From the NCBI RefSeq assembly GCF_003385555.1, contig NZ_QOHR01000013.1, forward strand, positions 1 to 64,000: a stretch of DNA of 64,000 nt, written 5' to 3'. The first letter of the stretch is position 1. Each line of letters starts with the position of its first letter. The notes below the pieces were generated by a model. The model ran no database searches, was not told where the DNA came from, and saw only the letters and a list, made by a program, of their open reading frames with translations. This DNA comes from Rhodosalinus sediminis. Its GTDB lineage: Bacteria > Pseudomonadota > Alphaproteobacteria > Rhodobacterales > Rhodobacteraceae. Below, one piece after another: positions 17,608 to 27,579 of the stretch. The position numbers and the translations under genes are program-made.

Positions 17608-17638
17608 AAAAAGACGGCGGCGCCCGAAAGCGCCGCCG
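17608..17638 (-). terminator. Rho-independent terminator between lipoprotein and Slam-like genes
   Basis: On the minus strand a perfect stem with CGGCGGCGC and its complement is followed within two bases by a run of five U. It lies 22 bp after the lipoprotein stop and 43 bp before the Slam-like start. It would let most transcripts end after the lipoprotein, with read-through giving less of the Slam-like protein. Confidence 0.75.
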
Positions 17639-17660
17639 CGGAGGGTGGAAGGGGTCGTGC

Positions 17661-18371
17661 TTACGGCGTCGTCTGTTCCGTCGCGTGGAAAGTGCCGTCG
17701 AGGGTCTCCCGCTCGCCACCACCTTCCGAGGTGATGCGCGCCTCGCCCAGAACCTCGCTGCCGTCGCCGACGAAAACGCCCTCGAGAAGACCACTCGCGG
17801 CGATCGTGCCGTCTCCAGTGTCGAACTGTTCCTGAAAGCTCGCCGTCAGGCGGGAGTCATCCACCGTACCTGTCAGGTTAGCGGTGATGTCCAAGTCTTG
17901 CGGTTGCCCATTGTCGTCCAACTCACGGAAATTGGCGAGTTCTCCAGTCAGGCCGGCATCATCGAAATCGACGTTCATCTCAACGTCGGCCATGATGCGG
18001 TTCAGATCCTCTCCGACTTCAAGGCTTCCGGCGTAACTGGCGTCGCCGGTCAGGTCAGCCGGTGCCGCAGCAGTATCAGGCGCGTTGTCGATAGCGGCAA
18101 AGTGGGTGTCGAGGTCACCGTCGAATAGACCGCTGTCTACCGTTTCAGCGCTACCGGCCGCGTCATCTTTGACAGCGGTGATCAGCGCGCTATCGTCTCC
18201 CCCCGAGTTCGCGGTCTCCGCAGGCATATCCGGCGTCGTCAGGCCCCCGTTGCTGTCGCTGCTCGAGCAGGCGGCGAGAGCGAGGGCGCTGGCCATGGAG
18301 ACGACGGCCGTCCTGAAGTGAGGCGCGTTTTGCTCCGTTGATGCTTGTAATAAATCGGTTTTTCCGGTCAT
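17661..18371 (-). CDS. Predicted surface lipoprotein, TbpB-like barrel, likely Slam client
   Basis: The product carries a lipobox 'LALAACSSSD' (Cys35 from the start chosen) after a hydrophobic stretch. An acidic, low-complexity linker follows, then about 100 residues of alternating Gly/Asp/Ser strands ending 'GEARITSEGGGERETLDGTFHATE', the pattern of the C-terminal 8-strand barrel in TbpB-like and similar lipoproteins. ATG 18371 gives a long 34-residue leader; ATG 18296 leaves too short a leader. Base composition is clearly less GC-rich than neighbours, with many A/T third positions, so recent transfer or relaxed codon selection is likely. What the protein binds is unknown. Confidence 0.75.
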   Translation of the reverse strand: MTGKTDLLQASTEQNAPHFRTAVVSMASALALAACSSSDSNGGLTTPDMPAETANSGGDDSALITAVKDDAAGSAETVDSGLFDGDLDTHFAAIDNAPDTAAAPADLTGDASYAGSLEVGEDLNRIMADVEMNVDFDDAGLTGELANFRELDDNGQPQDLDITANLTGTVDDSRLTASFQEQFDTGDGTIAASGLLEGVFVGDGSEVLGEARITSEGGGERETLDGTFHATEQTTP

Positions 18372-18520
18372 GCCCGCAATGCGGGCACTCCAATTGCCAC
18401 CTTTAGATGTGCCTCGTGACGGAAACAAGGCATCCCTGCGCCCCGAACGTGCGGCTCTGGAAAAATTCGCACGGGCAGCCGCCGAACGTGATTCAGGGGT
18501 CACGGTCCGCACCGCGCATG

Positions 18521-18552
18521 AAAACGGCCGGCCCCGTGGCGGGACCGGCCGT
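18521..18552 (-). terminator. Rho-independent terminator downstream of aspS
   Basis: On the minus strand the stem ACGGCCGGTCCC / GGGGCCGGCCGT closes a four-base loop (one mismatch) and is followed by UUUU. It begins 32 bp past the aspS stop. Confidence 0.8.
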
Positions 18553-18584
18553 GGATCGGGGGCGGCGGGCGCGCGCCCGCCGGC

Positions 18585-20360
18585 TCACTCCTTGGGGATC
18601 ACCCGGAGGCCGAGTTCCATGAGCTGCTCGACCGAGGGCTCCGACGGCGCGCTCATCATCAGGTCCTCGGCGCGCTGGTTCATCGGGAAGGGGATGACCT
18701 CGCGGATGTTGATCTCGTCGGCGAGCAGCATCACCAGCCGGTCGATGCCCGCCGCGCAGCCGCCGTGCGGGGGCGCGCCGTAGTGGAAGGCGGTGAAGAG
18801 CCCGCCGAAGCGGCGGCGCACCTCGTCCTCCGAATAGCCCGCGATCTCGAAGGCCTTGAGCATCAGGTCCGGCCGATGGTTGCGGATCGCGCCCGAGACG
18901 ACCTCGTAGCCGTTGCAGGTCAGGTCGTACTGCCAGCCCTTGACCTCGAGCGGGTCGCCCTCGAGCGCCTCCATCCCCCCCTGCGGCATGGAGAAGGGGT
19001 TGTGCTCAAAGTCGATCGCGCCGGTCTCGGGGTCCTTCTCGTAGATCGGGAAATCCACGATCCAGGCGAAGGCGAAGCGCCCCTCGTCGAGGTGGCCGAG
19101 CTCGCGCCCGATGACGTCGCGCGCGCGGGAGGCCACGCCCTCGAAGTCCTTCGGCCGCCCGCCGAGGAAGAAGGCCGCGTCGCCCTTGCCGAGGCCGAGT
19201 TGCTGCCGGATCGCCTCGGTCCGCTCGGGGCCGATGTTCTTGGCGAGCGGGCCGGCGGCCTCCACGCCGCTCTCGCCGTCGCGCCAGAAGATGTAGCCCA
19301 TCCCCGGCAGGCCCTGCTCCTGCGCGAACTTGTTCATGCGGTCGCAGAACTTGCGCGAGCCGCCGTCCGGCGCGGGGATGGCGCGCACCTCGGTGCCCGG
19401 CTGCTCCAGGAGCTCGGCGAAGATCTTGAAGCCGGAGCCCGCGAAGTGCTCGCTCACCACGTCCATGCGGATCGGGTTGCGCAGGTCGGGCTTGTCGGTG
19501 CCGTACCAGCGCATCGCGTCGCGGTAGGGAATCTGCGGCCAGTGCTTGTCCACGGTGCGGCCCTGCCCGAACTCCTCGAAGAGCCCCTCGAGCACCGGCT
19601 GGATGGTGTCGAACACCTCCTGCTGGCTGACGAAGCTCATCTCCATGTCGAGCTGGTAGAAATCGGTGGGCGAGCGGTCGGCGCGCGGGTCCTCGTCGCG
19701 GAAGCAGGGCGCGATCTGGAAATACTTGTCGAAGCCCGAGACCATCAGCAGCTGCTTGAACTGCTGCGGCGCCTGCGGCAGCGCGTAGAACTTCCCCGGA
19801 TGCAGCCGCGAGGGCACGAGGAAGTCGCGCGCGCCCTCGGGGGACGAGGCGGTGATGATCGGCGTCTGATACTCGCGGAAGCCTATGTCCCACATGCGCC
19901 GCCGGATCGAGGCGATCACGTCGGCGCGCAGCGTCATGTTGCGCTGCATCTCCTCGCGGCGCAGGTCGAGGTAGCGATAGCGCAGGCGCGTCTCCTCGGG
20001 GTATTCCTGATCACCGAAGACCATGAGCGGCAGCTCCTGCGCGCGGCCGAGCACCTCCATGTCGCGGATGTAGACCTCGATCTCGCCGGTGGGGAGCTTG
20101 GGGTTGATCAGCGACGGGTCGCGCGCCTTCACCACCCCGTCGATGCGGATGCACCACTCGGAACGCACGGCCTCCACCTCGGAAAACACCGGGCTGTCGG
20201 GGTCGCAGAGCACCTGCGTCACGCCGTAGTGGTCGCGCAGGTCGATGAAGAGCACGCCGCCGTGGTCGCGGACGCGATGGACCCAGCCCGACAGGCGCAC
20301 GGTCTCGCCGACGGCCGAGGTGTCGAGGTCGGCGCAGGTGTGGGTGCGATAGGCGTGCAT
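18585..20360 (-). CDS. aspS: Aspartyl-tRNA synthetase
   Basis: The 591-residue class II synthetase charges tRNA-Asp, and in alphaproteobacteria with GatCAB it often also charges tRNA-Asn. Domains in order are the N-terminal OB-fold anticodon-binding domain (residues 1-105), the catalytic core with motif 2 '[24 protein letters not shown]', the bacterial GAD insertion (about 290-420), and motif 3 '[22 protein letters not shown]'. The length is standard. ATG 20360 is followed by '[13 protein letters not shown]'. Upstream it is divergent from the cyclopropane synthase gene; a terminator follows it. Confidence 0.98.
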   Translation of the reverse strand: MHAYRTHTCADLDTSAVGETVRLSGWVHRVRDHGGVLFIDLRDHYGVTQVLCDPDSPVFSEVEAVRSEWCIRIDGVVKARDPSLINPKLPTGEIEVYIRDMEVLGRAQELPLMVFGDQEYPEETRLRYRYLDLRREEMQRNMTLRADVIASIRRRMWDIGFREYQTPIITASSPEGARDFLVPSRLHPGKFYALPQAPQQFKQLLMVSGFDKYFQIAPCFRDEDPRADRSPTDFYQLDMEMSFVSQQEVFDTIQPVLEGLFEEFGQGRTVDKHWPQIPYRDAMRWYGTDKPDLRNPIRMDVVSEHFAGSGFKIFAELLEQPGTEVRAIPAPDGGSRKFCDRMNKFAQEQGLPGMGYIFWRDGESGVEAAGPLAKNIGPERTEAIRQQLGLGKGDAAFFLGGRPKDFEGVASRARDVIGRELGHLDEGRFAFAWIVDFPIYEKDPETGAIDFEHNPFSMPQGGMEALEGDPLEVKGWQYDLTCNGYEVVSGAIRNHRPDLMLKAFEIAGYSEDEVRRRFGGLFTAFHYGAPPHGGCAAGIDRLVMLLADEINIREVIPFPMNQRAEDLMMSAPSEPSVEQLMELGLRVIPKE

Positions 20361-20539
20361 TCTTGCCCTCCGGGTCAGCGATCCGGCGCCGATACACTCG
20401 GCAGGGGGTCGGAAGTCAAGGGCGGGCGGTCGCCGTCATTTGAGGAAATGCGAATCTCATGTAATACTTTTCGGCGGGAGGCAGGTCGAACCGTCGTGCG
20501 CCTCCGGGCGTTCGGCTCCGGAACACGAGGGGGTATGTC

Positions 20540-21781
20540 ATGTGGGAACGTGTCTTCGACAGCATGGTGCGCCGGCTCATCGTCCGCGGTCGGCTCACCA
20601 TCACCGACCCGGACGGGCAGCGCCGAAGCTACGGCCCCGGCGGGGGGCTCGAAGCGGAGGCGCGCTTCACCGATCCGGGCATCTATCGCCGGCTCTGCAC
20701 GAATCCCGAGCTCGCGCTGGGCGAGGGCTACATGGACGGCACGATCGAGGTCGCGCCGGACGCGCTCTACGACCTGCTCGCGCTGCTGATCGTCAACCGC
20801 AACGCCGGGCAGTTCCCGCCCTGGATCCGCGGCATCGACCGGATGCGCTTCCTGTTGCGGCGCTGGGCGATGAAGAACACGCCGCTCACCGCGCGGCAGA
20901 ACGTGGCCCACCACTACGACCTGAGCGACGATCTCTACGCGCTCTTCCTCGACGAGGACTGGCAGTATTCCTGCGCCTATTTCGCGCGGCCGGACATGAC
21001 GCTCGAGGAGGCGCAGGAGGCCAAGAAGGCCCACATCGCGCAGAAGCTGATGATCCGCGAGGGCGACCGCGTGCTCGACATCGGCTGCGGCTGGGGCGGC
21101 ATGGCGATCACGCTGGCGCGCGATTTCGGCGCGCGGGTCGTCGGCGTGACGCTGAGCGAGAATCAGCTCGAGCGGGCCCGGGCGCGGGCCGAGGCGGCGG
21201 GCCTGTCGAAGCGGGTGGAGTTTCGGCTGCTCGACTATCGCAAGCTCGACGAGACCTTCGACCGGATCGTCAGCGTCGGCATGCTCGAGCACGTGGGCGT
21301 GCCGCAGTATCAGACCTATTTCGACAAGGTGGCCGAACTTCTGACCGAGGACGGCATCGCGCTCATTCACACGATCGGGCGGATGGAGGAACCGACGGCG
21401 CAGATGCCCTGGTTCAACAAGTACATCTTTCCGGGCGGCTATGTGCCATCCCTGTCGGAACTCGCCCCCGCGATCGAGACATCGGGGCTGCACGGCACCG
21501 ATTTCGAGGTGTTGCAGGGCACCTTTCACTATGCCCGCACGCTCGAGCACTGGCGCGCGCGGTTCGAGGCCAATCTCGACAAGGTGCGCGCGCTCAACGA
21601 CGAGCGGTTCGTGCGCATGTGGCGCTTTTACCTCGTGGCCTGCGAGGCGGCCTTCGACTCCACGCGGCAGGGCGTCTTTCAGATGCAGCTCACGCGCCGA
21701 CAGGACACCATCCCGGCGACGCGCGAGTATCTCTATAACCCGCCCGTGGCCGCCCCGCGGCAGCTCGAGGCGGGGGAATAG
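20540..21781 (+). CDS. Cyclopropane-fatty-acyl-phospholipid synthase family methyltransferase
   Basis: The 413-residue enzyme transfers a methylene group from S-adenosylmethionine to unsaturated acyl chains in membrane phospholipids. The SAM-binding motif 'VLDIGCGWGGMAITLA' and the family blocks 'QNVAHHYDLSDDLYALFLD', 'YSCAYF', 'SVGMLEHVGVPQYQTYF' and 'WFNKYIFPGGYVPSLSEL' are all present. The N-terminal 110 residues form the usual lipid-binding domain. The ATG is preceded by GAGGGGG. The gap to divergent aspS (179 bp) should contain both promoters; an AT-richer patch near 20440-20475 is the likely cfa promoter region, but I cannot assign a sigma factor. Confidence 0.92.
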   Translation: MWERVFDSMVRRLIVRGRLTITDPDGQRRSYGPGGGLEAEARFTDPGIYRRLCTNPELALGEGYMDGTIEVAPDALYDLLALLIVNRNAGQFPPWIRGIDRMRFLLRRWAMKNTPLTARQNVAHHYDLSDDLYALFLDEDWQYSCAYFARPDMTLEEAQEAKKAHIAQKLMIREGDRVLDIGCGWGGMAITLARDFGARVVGVTLSENQLERARARAEAAGLSKRVEFRLLDYRKLDETFDRIVSVGMLEHVGVPQYQTYFDKVAELLTEDGIALIHTIGRMEEPTAQMPWFNKYIFPGGYVPSLSELAPAIETSGLHGTDFEVLQGTFHYARTLEHWRARFEANLDKVRALNDERFVRMWRFYLVACEAAFDSTRQGVFQMQLTRRQDTIPATREYLYNPPVAAPRQLEAGE

Positions 21782-21793
21782 CGCCCAGTCGTT

Positions 21794-22417
21794 TCAAGCG
21801 TCGCGCACCAGCTCGAAGCGGCAGGCGGGATAGCCCGTCGCGCCGCACTCGGTCTCGATGCAGCGCATCTTCGGGTGCACGAGCGCGGCGTAGAGCGTCG
21901 TGAACACGCCGCAATGCCAGTGGCAGAGGGCGTGGTCCGCGCGCTCACCGCGGACGATCGGGTTGTCCCTGAGCTCGAACGAGAAGGGCGAGAGCACGCG
22001 GAACTCGCCCGAGCCCGCGAAGGTCCAGGCGTTGGCCGCGATCGCCCGCGCCAGCAGCCGCGCCGACAGCCGCCAGGGCAGCGACAGGAGCATCGACTGC
22101 GCCGTCTGCGGGATGCGGTGCGTCAGGATGTAGCGCCCGGTCATCACGCCCGCCTCGTAGGAGAGCCCCTCGGCCATGTCGGGCGCGAGCCGCCGCAGCG
22201 CCTGATGCACCCGCGCCACCGGCGCCTCGTCGATCATGCTCTCGCCGTCGGGCAGCACGTCGAGGTCGGCGGCCTCGTAGACCGCCCGGTCGAGCCCCGC
22301 GGCGCGCAGGAGCGGGTCGAGCTGCAGGATGGCGTTCGGCCCGATCAGCGCCGGCTGCACGGGCTGCGCGGTCTCGTATCGGCTGAAGTCTTCCATGACG
22401 GCCGCCATGTCACGCAT
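21794..22417 (-). CDS. bchJ: BchJ, bacteriochlorophyll biosynthesis V4R-domain protein
   Basis: BchJ was first named a 4-vinyl reductase and is now thought to assist chlorophyllide precursor handling. The 207-residue product has a C-terminal V4R domain (about 115-205) with the Cys/His-rich end '[43 protein letters not shown]', typical of the family. Its start overlaps the bchE stop by eight bases, so bchE-bchJ is one transcription unit. It is convergent with the cyclopropane synthase gene. No other bch, puf or crt gene is in the window, so this pair lies apart from the main photosynthesis cluster unless that cluster flanks the window. Confidence 0.9.
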   Translation of the reverse strand: MRDMAAVMEDFSRYETAQPVQPALIGPNAILQLDPLLRAAGLDRAVYEAADLDVLPDGESMIDEAPVARVHQALRRLAPDMAEGLSYEAGVMTGRYILTHRIPQTAQSMLLSLPWRLSARLLARAIAANAWTFAGSGEFRVLSPFSFELRDNPIVRGERADHALCHWHCGVFTTLYAALVHPKMRCIETECGATGYPACRFELVRDA

Positions 22418-24074
22418 CCTCCATCTGTTCGGTGCCCCCGCCGCAGGCCTTCACCTCGGCGCCGTTGGGCATCTTGAAGCTTTCGCGCCGCACCTCGGCG
22501 CGGTCCTTCATCTGCGCGCGCACGGCCTCGCGGCGTTCCTTGGCGCGCGCGGCGCGGTCGGCGGCGGCCTCCCAGTCCTCCATCTGCGCCTCGGCGATCT
22601 GGCGCGTCTCGTCGAAGTGGAAATCCACCTTGTCCTTGGACTGCGGCCCCCAGTAGCCGGCCTTGCCGAGATCGTAGAAGGTCCGCGCGAAGCCCGCCTT
22701 CAGGAAGGCCTTGAGGCAGCCGAGCAGGTAGCGCCGGCGGTAGCCCGTGCCCCGCCACGGATAATGGAAGAGCGCCTTCTGCATGTAGAAGCGGCGGTAG
22801 TTCTTCATCACGCCGTTCAGAAGCTCGCCGCGCTCCATCGCCGCGGGCTTCATGATGGGCGTGACGAAGTTGTACTTGGAGAAGTCGTAGATCTCGACCT
22901 GGTCCTTGAGCTCCTGGAAGAGCGGCGTGAAGGGCCATGGCGTGTACATCGCCCAGTTGGCGAGGTCCGGCTGCCAGTCCCACGCCATGCGGTAAGTCTC
23001 TTCCAGCGTCTCCTCGGTCTCGTTGTCGAGCCCGACGATGAACTGCGCCTCCACGAAGATGTCGGCGTCGCGCAGGAGCTTGATGGCCTGCTTGTTCTCC
23101 TCGACCTTGGTTTCCTTGTTGAACTGGTCGAGCTTCATCTGCGCCGCCGCCTCGGTCCCGAGCGAGACGTGCACCAGCCCGGCCTCGCGGTAGAAGGACA
23201 GGAGCTCGCGGTCGCGGTAGATGTCGGTGACGCGGGTGTTGATGCCCCACTGCACGCGGCGCGGCAGGTCGCGGTCGATGAGCTCCTGGCAGAACTCGAC
23301 GAACTTCTTGCGGTTGATGGTGGGTTCCTCGTCGGCGAGGATGAAGAAGCCGACGCCGTGGTTCTCGACGAGATCCTCGATCTCGTCCACCACCGCCTTG
23401 GGCTCGCGCACGCGGTAGTCGCGCCAGAATTTCCACTGCGAGCAGAAGGAACAGGTGAAGGGGCAGCCGCGCGCCATGTTGGGGATGGCGACGCGCGTGT
23501 TGAGCGGGATGTAGATGTATTTCTCCCACTCGAGAATCGACCAGTCGGGCTTGATTCCCTCGAGGTTCTTGACCGTCGGCGCGGCCTCGGTCGCCACGAT
23601 CTGCTCGCCGTCGCGGAAGGCGAGGCCCTTGATCTTGTAGCGGTCGTCGGGCCAGCGGCCGTCCTCGATGGCGAGCATCAGCTCGGTGACGATCTCCTCG
23701 CCCTCGCCGCGCACGATCACGTCCACCCAGGGCGCCTCGGAGAGCACCTGCTTGTACATGAAGGTGGCGTGGATGCCGCCGAGGATGCGCACCGCCTGCG
23801 GCGCCTTCTCCTCGGCGATCTTGAGGATCTCCTCGGCCTTGTAGATCGAGGGCGTGATGGCGGTGACGCCGATGGCGTCGGGCCGGATCGCCTCGATCCG
23901 CGCCGCGACCTCCTCGTCGGAGAGGTCGTTCGTCATCGCGTCGACGAAGTGGATGTCGTCGAACCCCGCCTCCCGCAGGCTGCCCGTGAGGTAGGCGACC
24001 CATGCGGGCGGCCAGTTGCCCGCGATCTCCGCGCCGCCGGAGCGGTAGTTGGGATGGACGAACAGAATGCGCAT
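22410..24074 (-). CDS. bchE: BchE, oxygen-independent Mg-protoporphyrin IX monomethyl ester cyclase
   Basis: BchE forms the fifth ring of bacteriochlorophyll using water-derived oxygen, under low oxygen. The 554-residue product has an N-terminal cobalamin-binding-like domain (residues 1-130) and a radical SAM core with the CxxxCxxC motif Cys204-Cys208-Cys211 in '[14 protein letters not shown]'. The C-terminal 60 residues are charged and helical ('[18 protein letters not shown]...'). GGGAG precedes the ATG at 24074. Sites resembling FnrL and PpsR operators lie 41-66 bp upstream. Its presence indicates an organism that makes bacteriochlorophyll, at least anaerobically or microaerobically. Confidence 0.96.
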   Translation of the reverse strand: MRILFVHPNYRSGGAEIAGNWPPAWVAYLTGSLREAGFDDIHFVDAMTNDLSDEEVAARIEAIRPDAIGVTAITPSIYKAEEILKIAEEKAPQAVRILGGIHATFMYKQVLSEAPWVDVIVRGEGEEIVTELMLAIEDGRWPDDRYKIKGLAFRDGEQIVATEAAPTVKNLEGIKPDWSILEWEKYIYIPLNTRVAIPNMARGCPFTCSFCSQWKFWRDYRVREPKAVVDEIEDLVENHGVGFFILADEEPTINRKKFVEFCQELIDRDLPRRVQWGINTRVTDIYRDRELLSFYREAGLVHVSLGTEAAAQMKLDQFNKETKVEENKQAIKLLRDADIFVEAQFIVGLDNETEETLEETYRMAWDWQPDLANWAMYTPWPFTPLFQELKDQVEIYDFSKYNFVTPIMKPAAMERGELLNGVMKNYRRFYMQKALFHYPWRGTGYRRRYLLGCLKAFLKAGFARTFYDLGKAGYWGPQSKDKVDFHFDETRQIAEAQMEDWEAAADRAARAKERREAVRAQMKDRAEVRRESFKMPNGAEVKACGGGTEQMEDA

Positions 24075-24114
24075 GGTCTTACTCCCTCGTTGGGAGCGAC
24101 ACTCGCATAGCGGT

Positions 24115-24140
24115 TGTCACTTTTGCTTGACACAGATCAA
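24115..24140. promoter_or_regulatory. Overlapping PpsR/CrtJ-type and FnrL-type operators upstream of bchE
   Basis: The sequence TGTCACTTTTGCTTGACA (24115-24132) fits the PpsR/CrtJ consensus TGT-N12-ACA, with arms extended to TGTCA/TGACA. TTGACACAGATCAA (24127-24140) fits the FNR consensus TTGAT-N4-ATCAA with one mismatch. The two share six bases. Relative to bchE the PpsR-like site is nearer the gene and would cover its promoter, while the FNR-like site is just upstream, the layout expected for aerobic repression and anaerobic activation. Confidence 0.75.
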
Positions 24141-24167
24141 CCGGCCGCGACGGCACGCGCCGGCCCC

Positions 24168-24195
24168 TTGCGCCGCGACCGTGCTCAACTATAAC
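24168..24195 (+). promoter_or_regulatory. Possible housekeeping promoter of carB
   Basis: TTGCGC (24168-24173) and TATAAC (24190-24195) are separated by 16 bp and end 39 bp before the carB ATG. The -10 element is good; the -35 element is moderate. Confidence 0.45.
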
Positions 24196-24234
24196 CCGCA
24201 CGACTTTGCGCGCCCCTTTCCTGCAGGTTCCTCC

Positions 24235-27200
24235 ATGCCCAAGCGTACGGACATCCAGTCGATCATGATCATCGGCGCGGGGCCGATCATCATCGGGCAG
24301 GCCTGCGAGTTCGACTATTCCGGCGCCCAAGCCTGCAAGGCGCTGCGGGAAGAGGGCTACCGGGTGATCCTCGTGAACTCGAACCCGGCGACCATCATGA
24401 CCGACCCGGGCCTCGCGGACGCCACCTACATCGAGCCGATCACGCCGGAGGTGGTCGCGAAGATCATCGCGCAGGAAAAGCCCGACGCGCTGCTGCCCAC
24501 GATGGGCGGGCAGACGGGGCTGAACACCGCGCTCGAGCTCGAGGAGATGGGCGTGCTCGCCGAGCACGGGGTCGAGATGATCGGCGCGCGCCGCGAGGCG
24601 ATCGAGATGGCCGAGGACCGCCGCCTCTTCCGCGAGGCGATGGAGCGCATCGGGCTGGAGAACCCCGCCGCCACCATCGTCTCGGCGCCGAAGCGCGACG
24701 ACGGCACGCTCGACGTGGAGGCCGGCGTGCAGGCCGCGCTCGATGCGCTCGACGAGATCGGCCTGCCGGCGATCATCCGCCCCGCCTACACCCTCGGGGG
24801 CACGGGCGGCGGCGTCGCCTATAACCGCGACGACTACATCCATTACTGCCGCTCGGGGCTCGACGCCTCGCCGGTGGGGCAGATCCTGATCGACGAGTCG
24901 CTCCTCGGCTGGAAGGAGTTCGAGATGGAGGTGGTCCGCGACAAGGCGGACAACGCCATCATCGTCTGCTCGATCGAGAACGTGGACCCGATGGGCGTGC
25001 ACACGGGCGACTCGATCACCGTGGCCCCGGCGCTGACGCTCACCGACAAGGAATACCAGATCATGCGCAACGGCTCGATCGCCGTGCTGCGCGAGATCGG
25101 GGTGGAGACCGGCGGCTCCAACGTGCAGTGGGCCGTGCATCCCGAGACCGGGCGCATGGTCGTGATCGAGATGAACCCGCGGGTGAGCCGCTCCTCGGCG
25201 CTCGCGTCGAAGGCCACGGGCTTTCCGATCGCCAAGATCGCCGCGAAGCTCGCCGTGGGCTACACCCTCGACGAGCTCGACAACGACATCACCAAGGTCA
25301 CGCCGGCGAGCTTCGAGCCGACCATCGACTACGTCGTCACCAAGATCCCGCGCTTCGCCTTCGAGAAGTTCCCGGGCGCCGAGGCCACGCTGACCACCGC
25401 GATGAAATCGGTGGGCGAAGCCATGGCCATCGGCCGCACGATCCACGAATCGATGCAGAAGGCGCTCTCCAGCCTCGAGACCGGGCTCTCGGGCTTCGAC
25501 GAGATCGCGATCGAGGGCGCCGACGACCCCGAACAGGGCGAGGCGGCGGTGATCCGCGCGCTCAGCCGGCAGACGCCGGACCGCCTGCGCCTCATCGCGC
25601 AGGCGATGCGGCACGGGCTCTCGGACGACGCGATCATCGGGGTGACGAAATTCGACCCCTGGTTCGTCGCCCGCATCCGCGAGATCGTCGAGGCCGAGAC
25701 CCGCGTGCGCGACAACGGCCTGCCCGTCACCGAGGAGGGGCTGCGCGAGCTCAAGATGATGGGCTTCACCGACGCCCGCCTCGCGCAGCTCTCGGGCCGC
25801 GACGAGGCGCAGGTGCGCCGCGCGCGCCAGAATCTCGGGGTGACGGCCGTCTTCAAGCGCATCGACACCTGCGCGGCCGAGTTCGAGGCGCAGACGCCCT
25901 ACATGTATTCCACCTACGAGGCGCCCATGATGGGCGAGGTGGAATGCGAGGCGCGGCCCTCGGACCGGAAGAAAGTCGTGATCCTCGGCGGCGGGCCGAA
26001 CCGCATCGGGCAGGGGATCGAGTTCGACTACTGCTGCTGTCACGCCTGCTACGCGCTGACCGACGCGGGGTTCGAGACCATCATGGTCAACTGCAACCCC
26101 GAGACGGTGAGCACCGACTACGACACCTCCGACCGGCTCTATTTCGAGCCGCTGACGCTGGAGCACGTCCTCGAGATCCTGCGCGTCGAGCAGGAAAACG
26201 GCACGCTCGCCGGCGTCATCGTGCAGTTCGGCGGGCAGACGCCGCTCAAGCTCGCCAACGACCTCGAGGCCGAGGGCATCCCGATCCTCGGCACCACGCC
26301 GGACGCCATCGACCTCGCCGAGGACCGCGAGCGCTTCCAGACGCTGGTGAACAAGCTCGCGCTGAAACAGCCGAAGAACGGGCTCGCCTCTTCCAAGGCC
26401 GAGGCCGTCGCCATCGCCGGCGAGATCGGCTTCCCGCTGGTGATCCGGCCGTCCTACGTGCTCGGCGGCCGCGCGATGGAGATCGTGCGCGACATGGCCC
26501 ATCTCGAGCGCTACGTCGACGAGGCGGTGGTCGTCTCGGGGAAAAACCCGGTGCTGCTCGACGGCTACCTCGCCGGCGCGACGGAAGTGGACGTGGACGC
26601 CATCGCCGACGGGCAGGACGTGCACGTCGCCGGCGTCATGCAGCACATCGAGGAGGCAGGCGTGCACTCGGGCGATTCGGCCTGCTGCCTGCCGCCGCAT
26701 TCCCTGCCCGAGGCCATCGTGGCCGAGATCGCGCGCCAGACCCGGGCGCTCGCGCTCGAGCTCGGCGTGGTGGGGCTGATGAACGTGCAGTTCGCGGTGA
26801 AGGACGGCGAGGTCTTCCTGATCGAGGTGAACCCGCGGGCGAGCCGCACCGTGCCCTTCGTCGCCAAGGCGACCGACAGCGCCATCGCCTCCATCGCCGC
26901 GCGCGTCATGGCGGGCGAGCCGCTCTCGGCCTTCGCCCGGCGCGCGGCCTATACCGACGCCGATTACGATCAGCCCCTGCCGCTGGCCGATCCGATGACG
27001 CTCGCCGATCCGGCGATGCCGTGGTTCTCGGTCAAGGAGGCGGTGCTGCCCTTCGCGCGCTTCCCCGGCGTGGACACGATCCTCGGCCCCGAGATGCGCT
27101 CGACGGGCGAGGTCATGGGCTGGGACCGGAGCTTCCCGCGCGCCTTCCTCAAGGCGCAGATGGGCGCGGGCATGGTGCTGCCCGAGGGCGGGCGCGCCTT

Positions 27201-27576
27201 CGTCTCGATCCGCGACGCCGACAAGGGCCCGATGATGCAGGAAGCCGCCCGCACGCTCGTCGCGCTCGGCTTCACCATCGCGGCGACGCGCGGCACGGCG
27301 CTCTGGCTGCGCGAGAACGACGTCCCCTGCGAGGACGTCAACAAGGTCTACGAGGGCCGGCCGAACATCGTGGACCGGCTGAAGAACGCCGAGATCGACC
27401 TCGTGATGAACACGACCGAGGGCGCGCAGGCCGTCGAGGACAGCCGCGACATCCGCTCCGTCGCGCTCTATTCGAAGATCCCCTACTTCACGACCGCCGC
27501 CGCCGCCCATGCCGCGGCGCTCGCCATGCAGGCGCGCCGCGAGGACGACCTCGCCGTGAAGCCGCTGCAGAACTGA
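24235..27576 (+). CDS. carB: Carbamoyl-phosphate synthase large subunit
   Basis: CarB makes carbamoyl phosphate from bicarbonate, ATP and ammonia delivered by CarA, feeding arginine and pyrimidine synthesis. The 1113-residue protein has the two homologous ATP-grasp halves (about 1-400 and 553-930; second half begins '[30 protein letters not shown]'), an oligomerisation region between them, and the C-terminal allosteric domain from about 945. I start at ATG 24235 ('[21 protein letters not shown]'); the frame opens further upstream through the bchE regulatory region, which should not be translated. carA is not in the window. It is convergent with uppP, three bases apart. Confidence 0.97.
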   Translation: MPKRTDIQSIMIIGAGPIIIGQACEFDYSGAQACKALREEGYRVILVNSNPATIMTDPGLADATYIEPITPEVVAKIIAQEKPDALLPTMGGQTGLNTALELEEMGVLAEHGVEMIGARREAIEMAEDRRLFREAMERIGLENPAATIVSAPKRDDGTLDVEAGVQAALDALDEIGLPAIIRPAYTLGGTGGGVAYNRDDYIHYCRSGLDASPVGQILIDESLLGWKEFEMEVVRDKADNAIIVCSIENVDPMGVHTGDSITVAPALTLTDKEYQIMRNGSIAVLREIGVETGGSNVQWAVHPETGRMVVIEMNPRVSRSSALASKATGFPIAKIAAKLAVGYTLDELDNDITKVTPASFEPTIDYVVTKIPRFAFEKFPGAEATLTTAMKSVGEAMAIGRTIHESMQKALSSLETGLSGFDEIAIEGADDPEQGEAAVIRALSRQTPDRLRLIAQAMRHGLSDDAIIGVTKFDPWFVARIREIVEAETRVRDNGLPVTEEGLRELKMMGFTDARLAQLSGRDEAQVRRARQNLGVTAVFKRIDTCAAEFEAQTPYMYSTYEAPMMGEVECEARPSDRKKVVILGGGPNRIGQGIEFDYCCCHACYALTDAGFETIMVNCNPETVSTDYDTSDRLYFEPLTLEHVLEILRVEQENGTLAGVIVQFGGQTPLKLANDLEAEGIPILGTTPDAIDLAEDRERFQTLVNKLALKQPKNGLASSKAEAVAIAGEIGFPLVIRPSYVLGGRAMEIVRDMAHLERYVDEAVVVSGKNPVLLDGYLAGATEVDVDAIADGQDVHVAGVMQHIEEAGVHSGDSACCLPPHSLPEAIVAEIARQTRALALELGVVGLMNVQFAVKDGEVFLIEVNPRASRTVPFVAKATDSAIASIAARVMAGEPLSAFARRAAYTDADYDQPLPLADPMTLADPAMPWFSVKEAVLPFARFPGVDTILGPEMRSTGEVMGWDRSFPRAFLKAQMGAGMVLPEGGRAFVSIRDADKGPMMQEAARTLVALGFTIAATRGTALWLRENDVPCEDVNKVYEGRPNIVDRLKNAEIDLVMNTTEGAQAVEDSRDIRSVALYSKIPYFTTAAAAHAAALAMQARREDDLAVKPLQN

Positions 27577-27579
27577 GGC

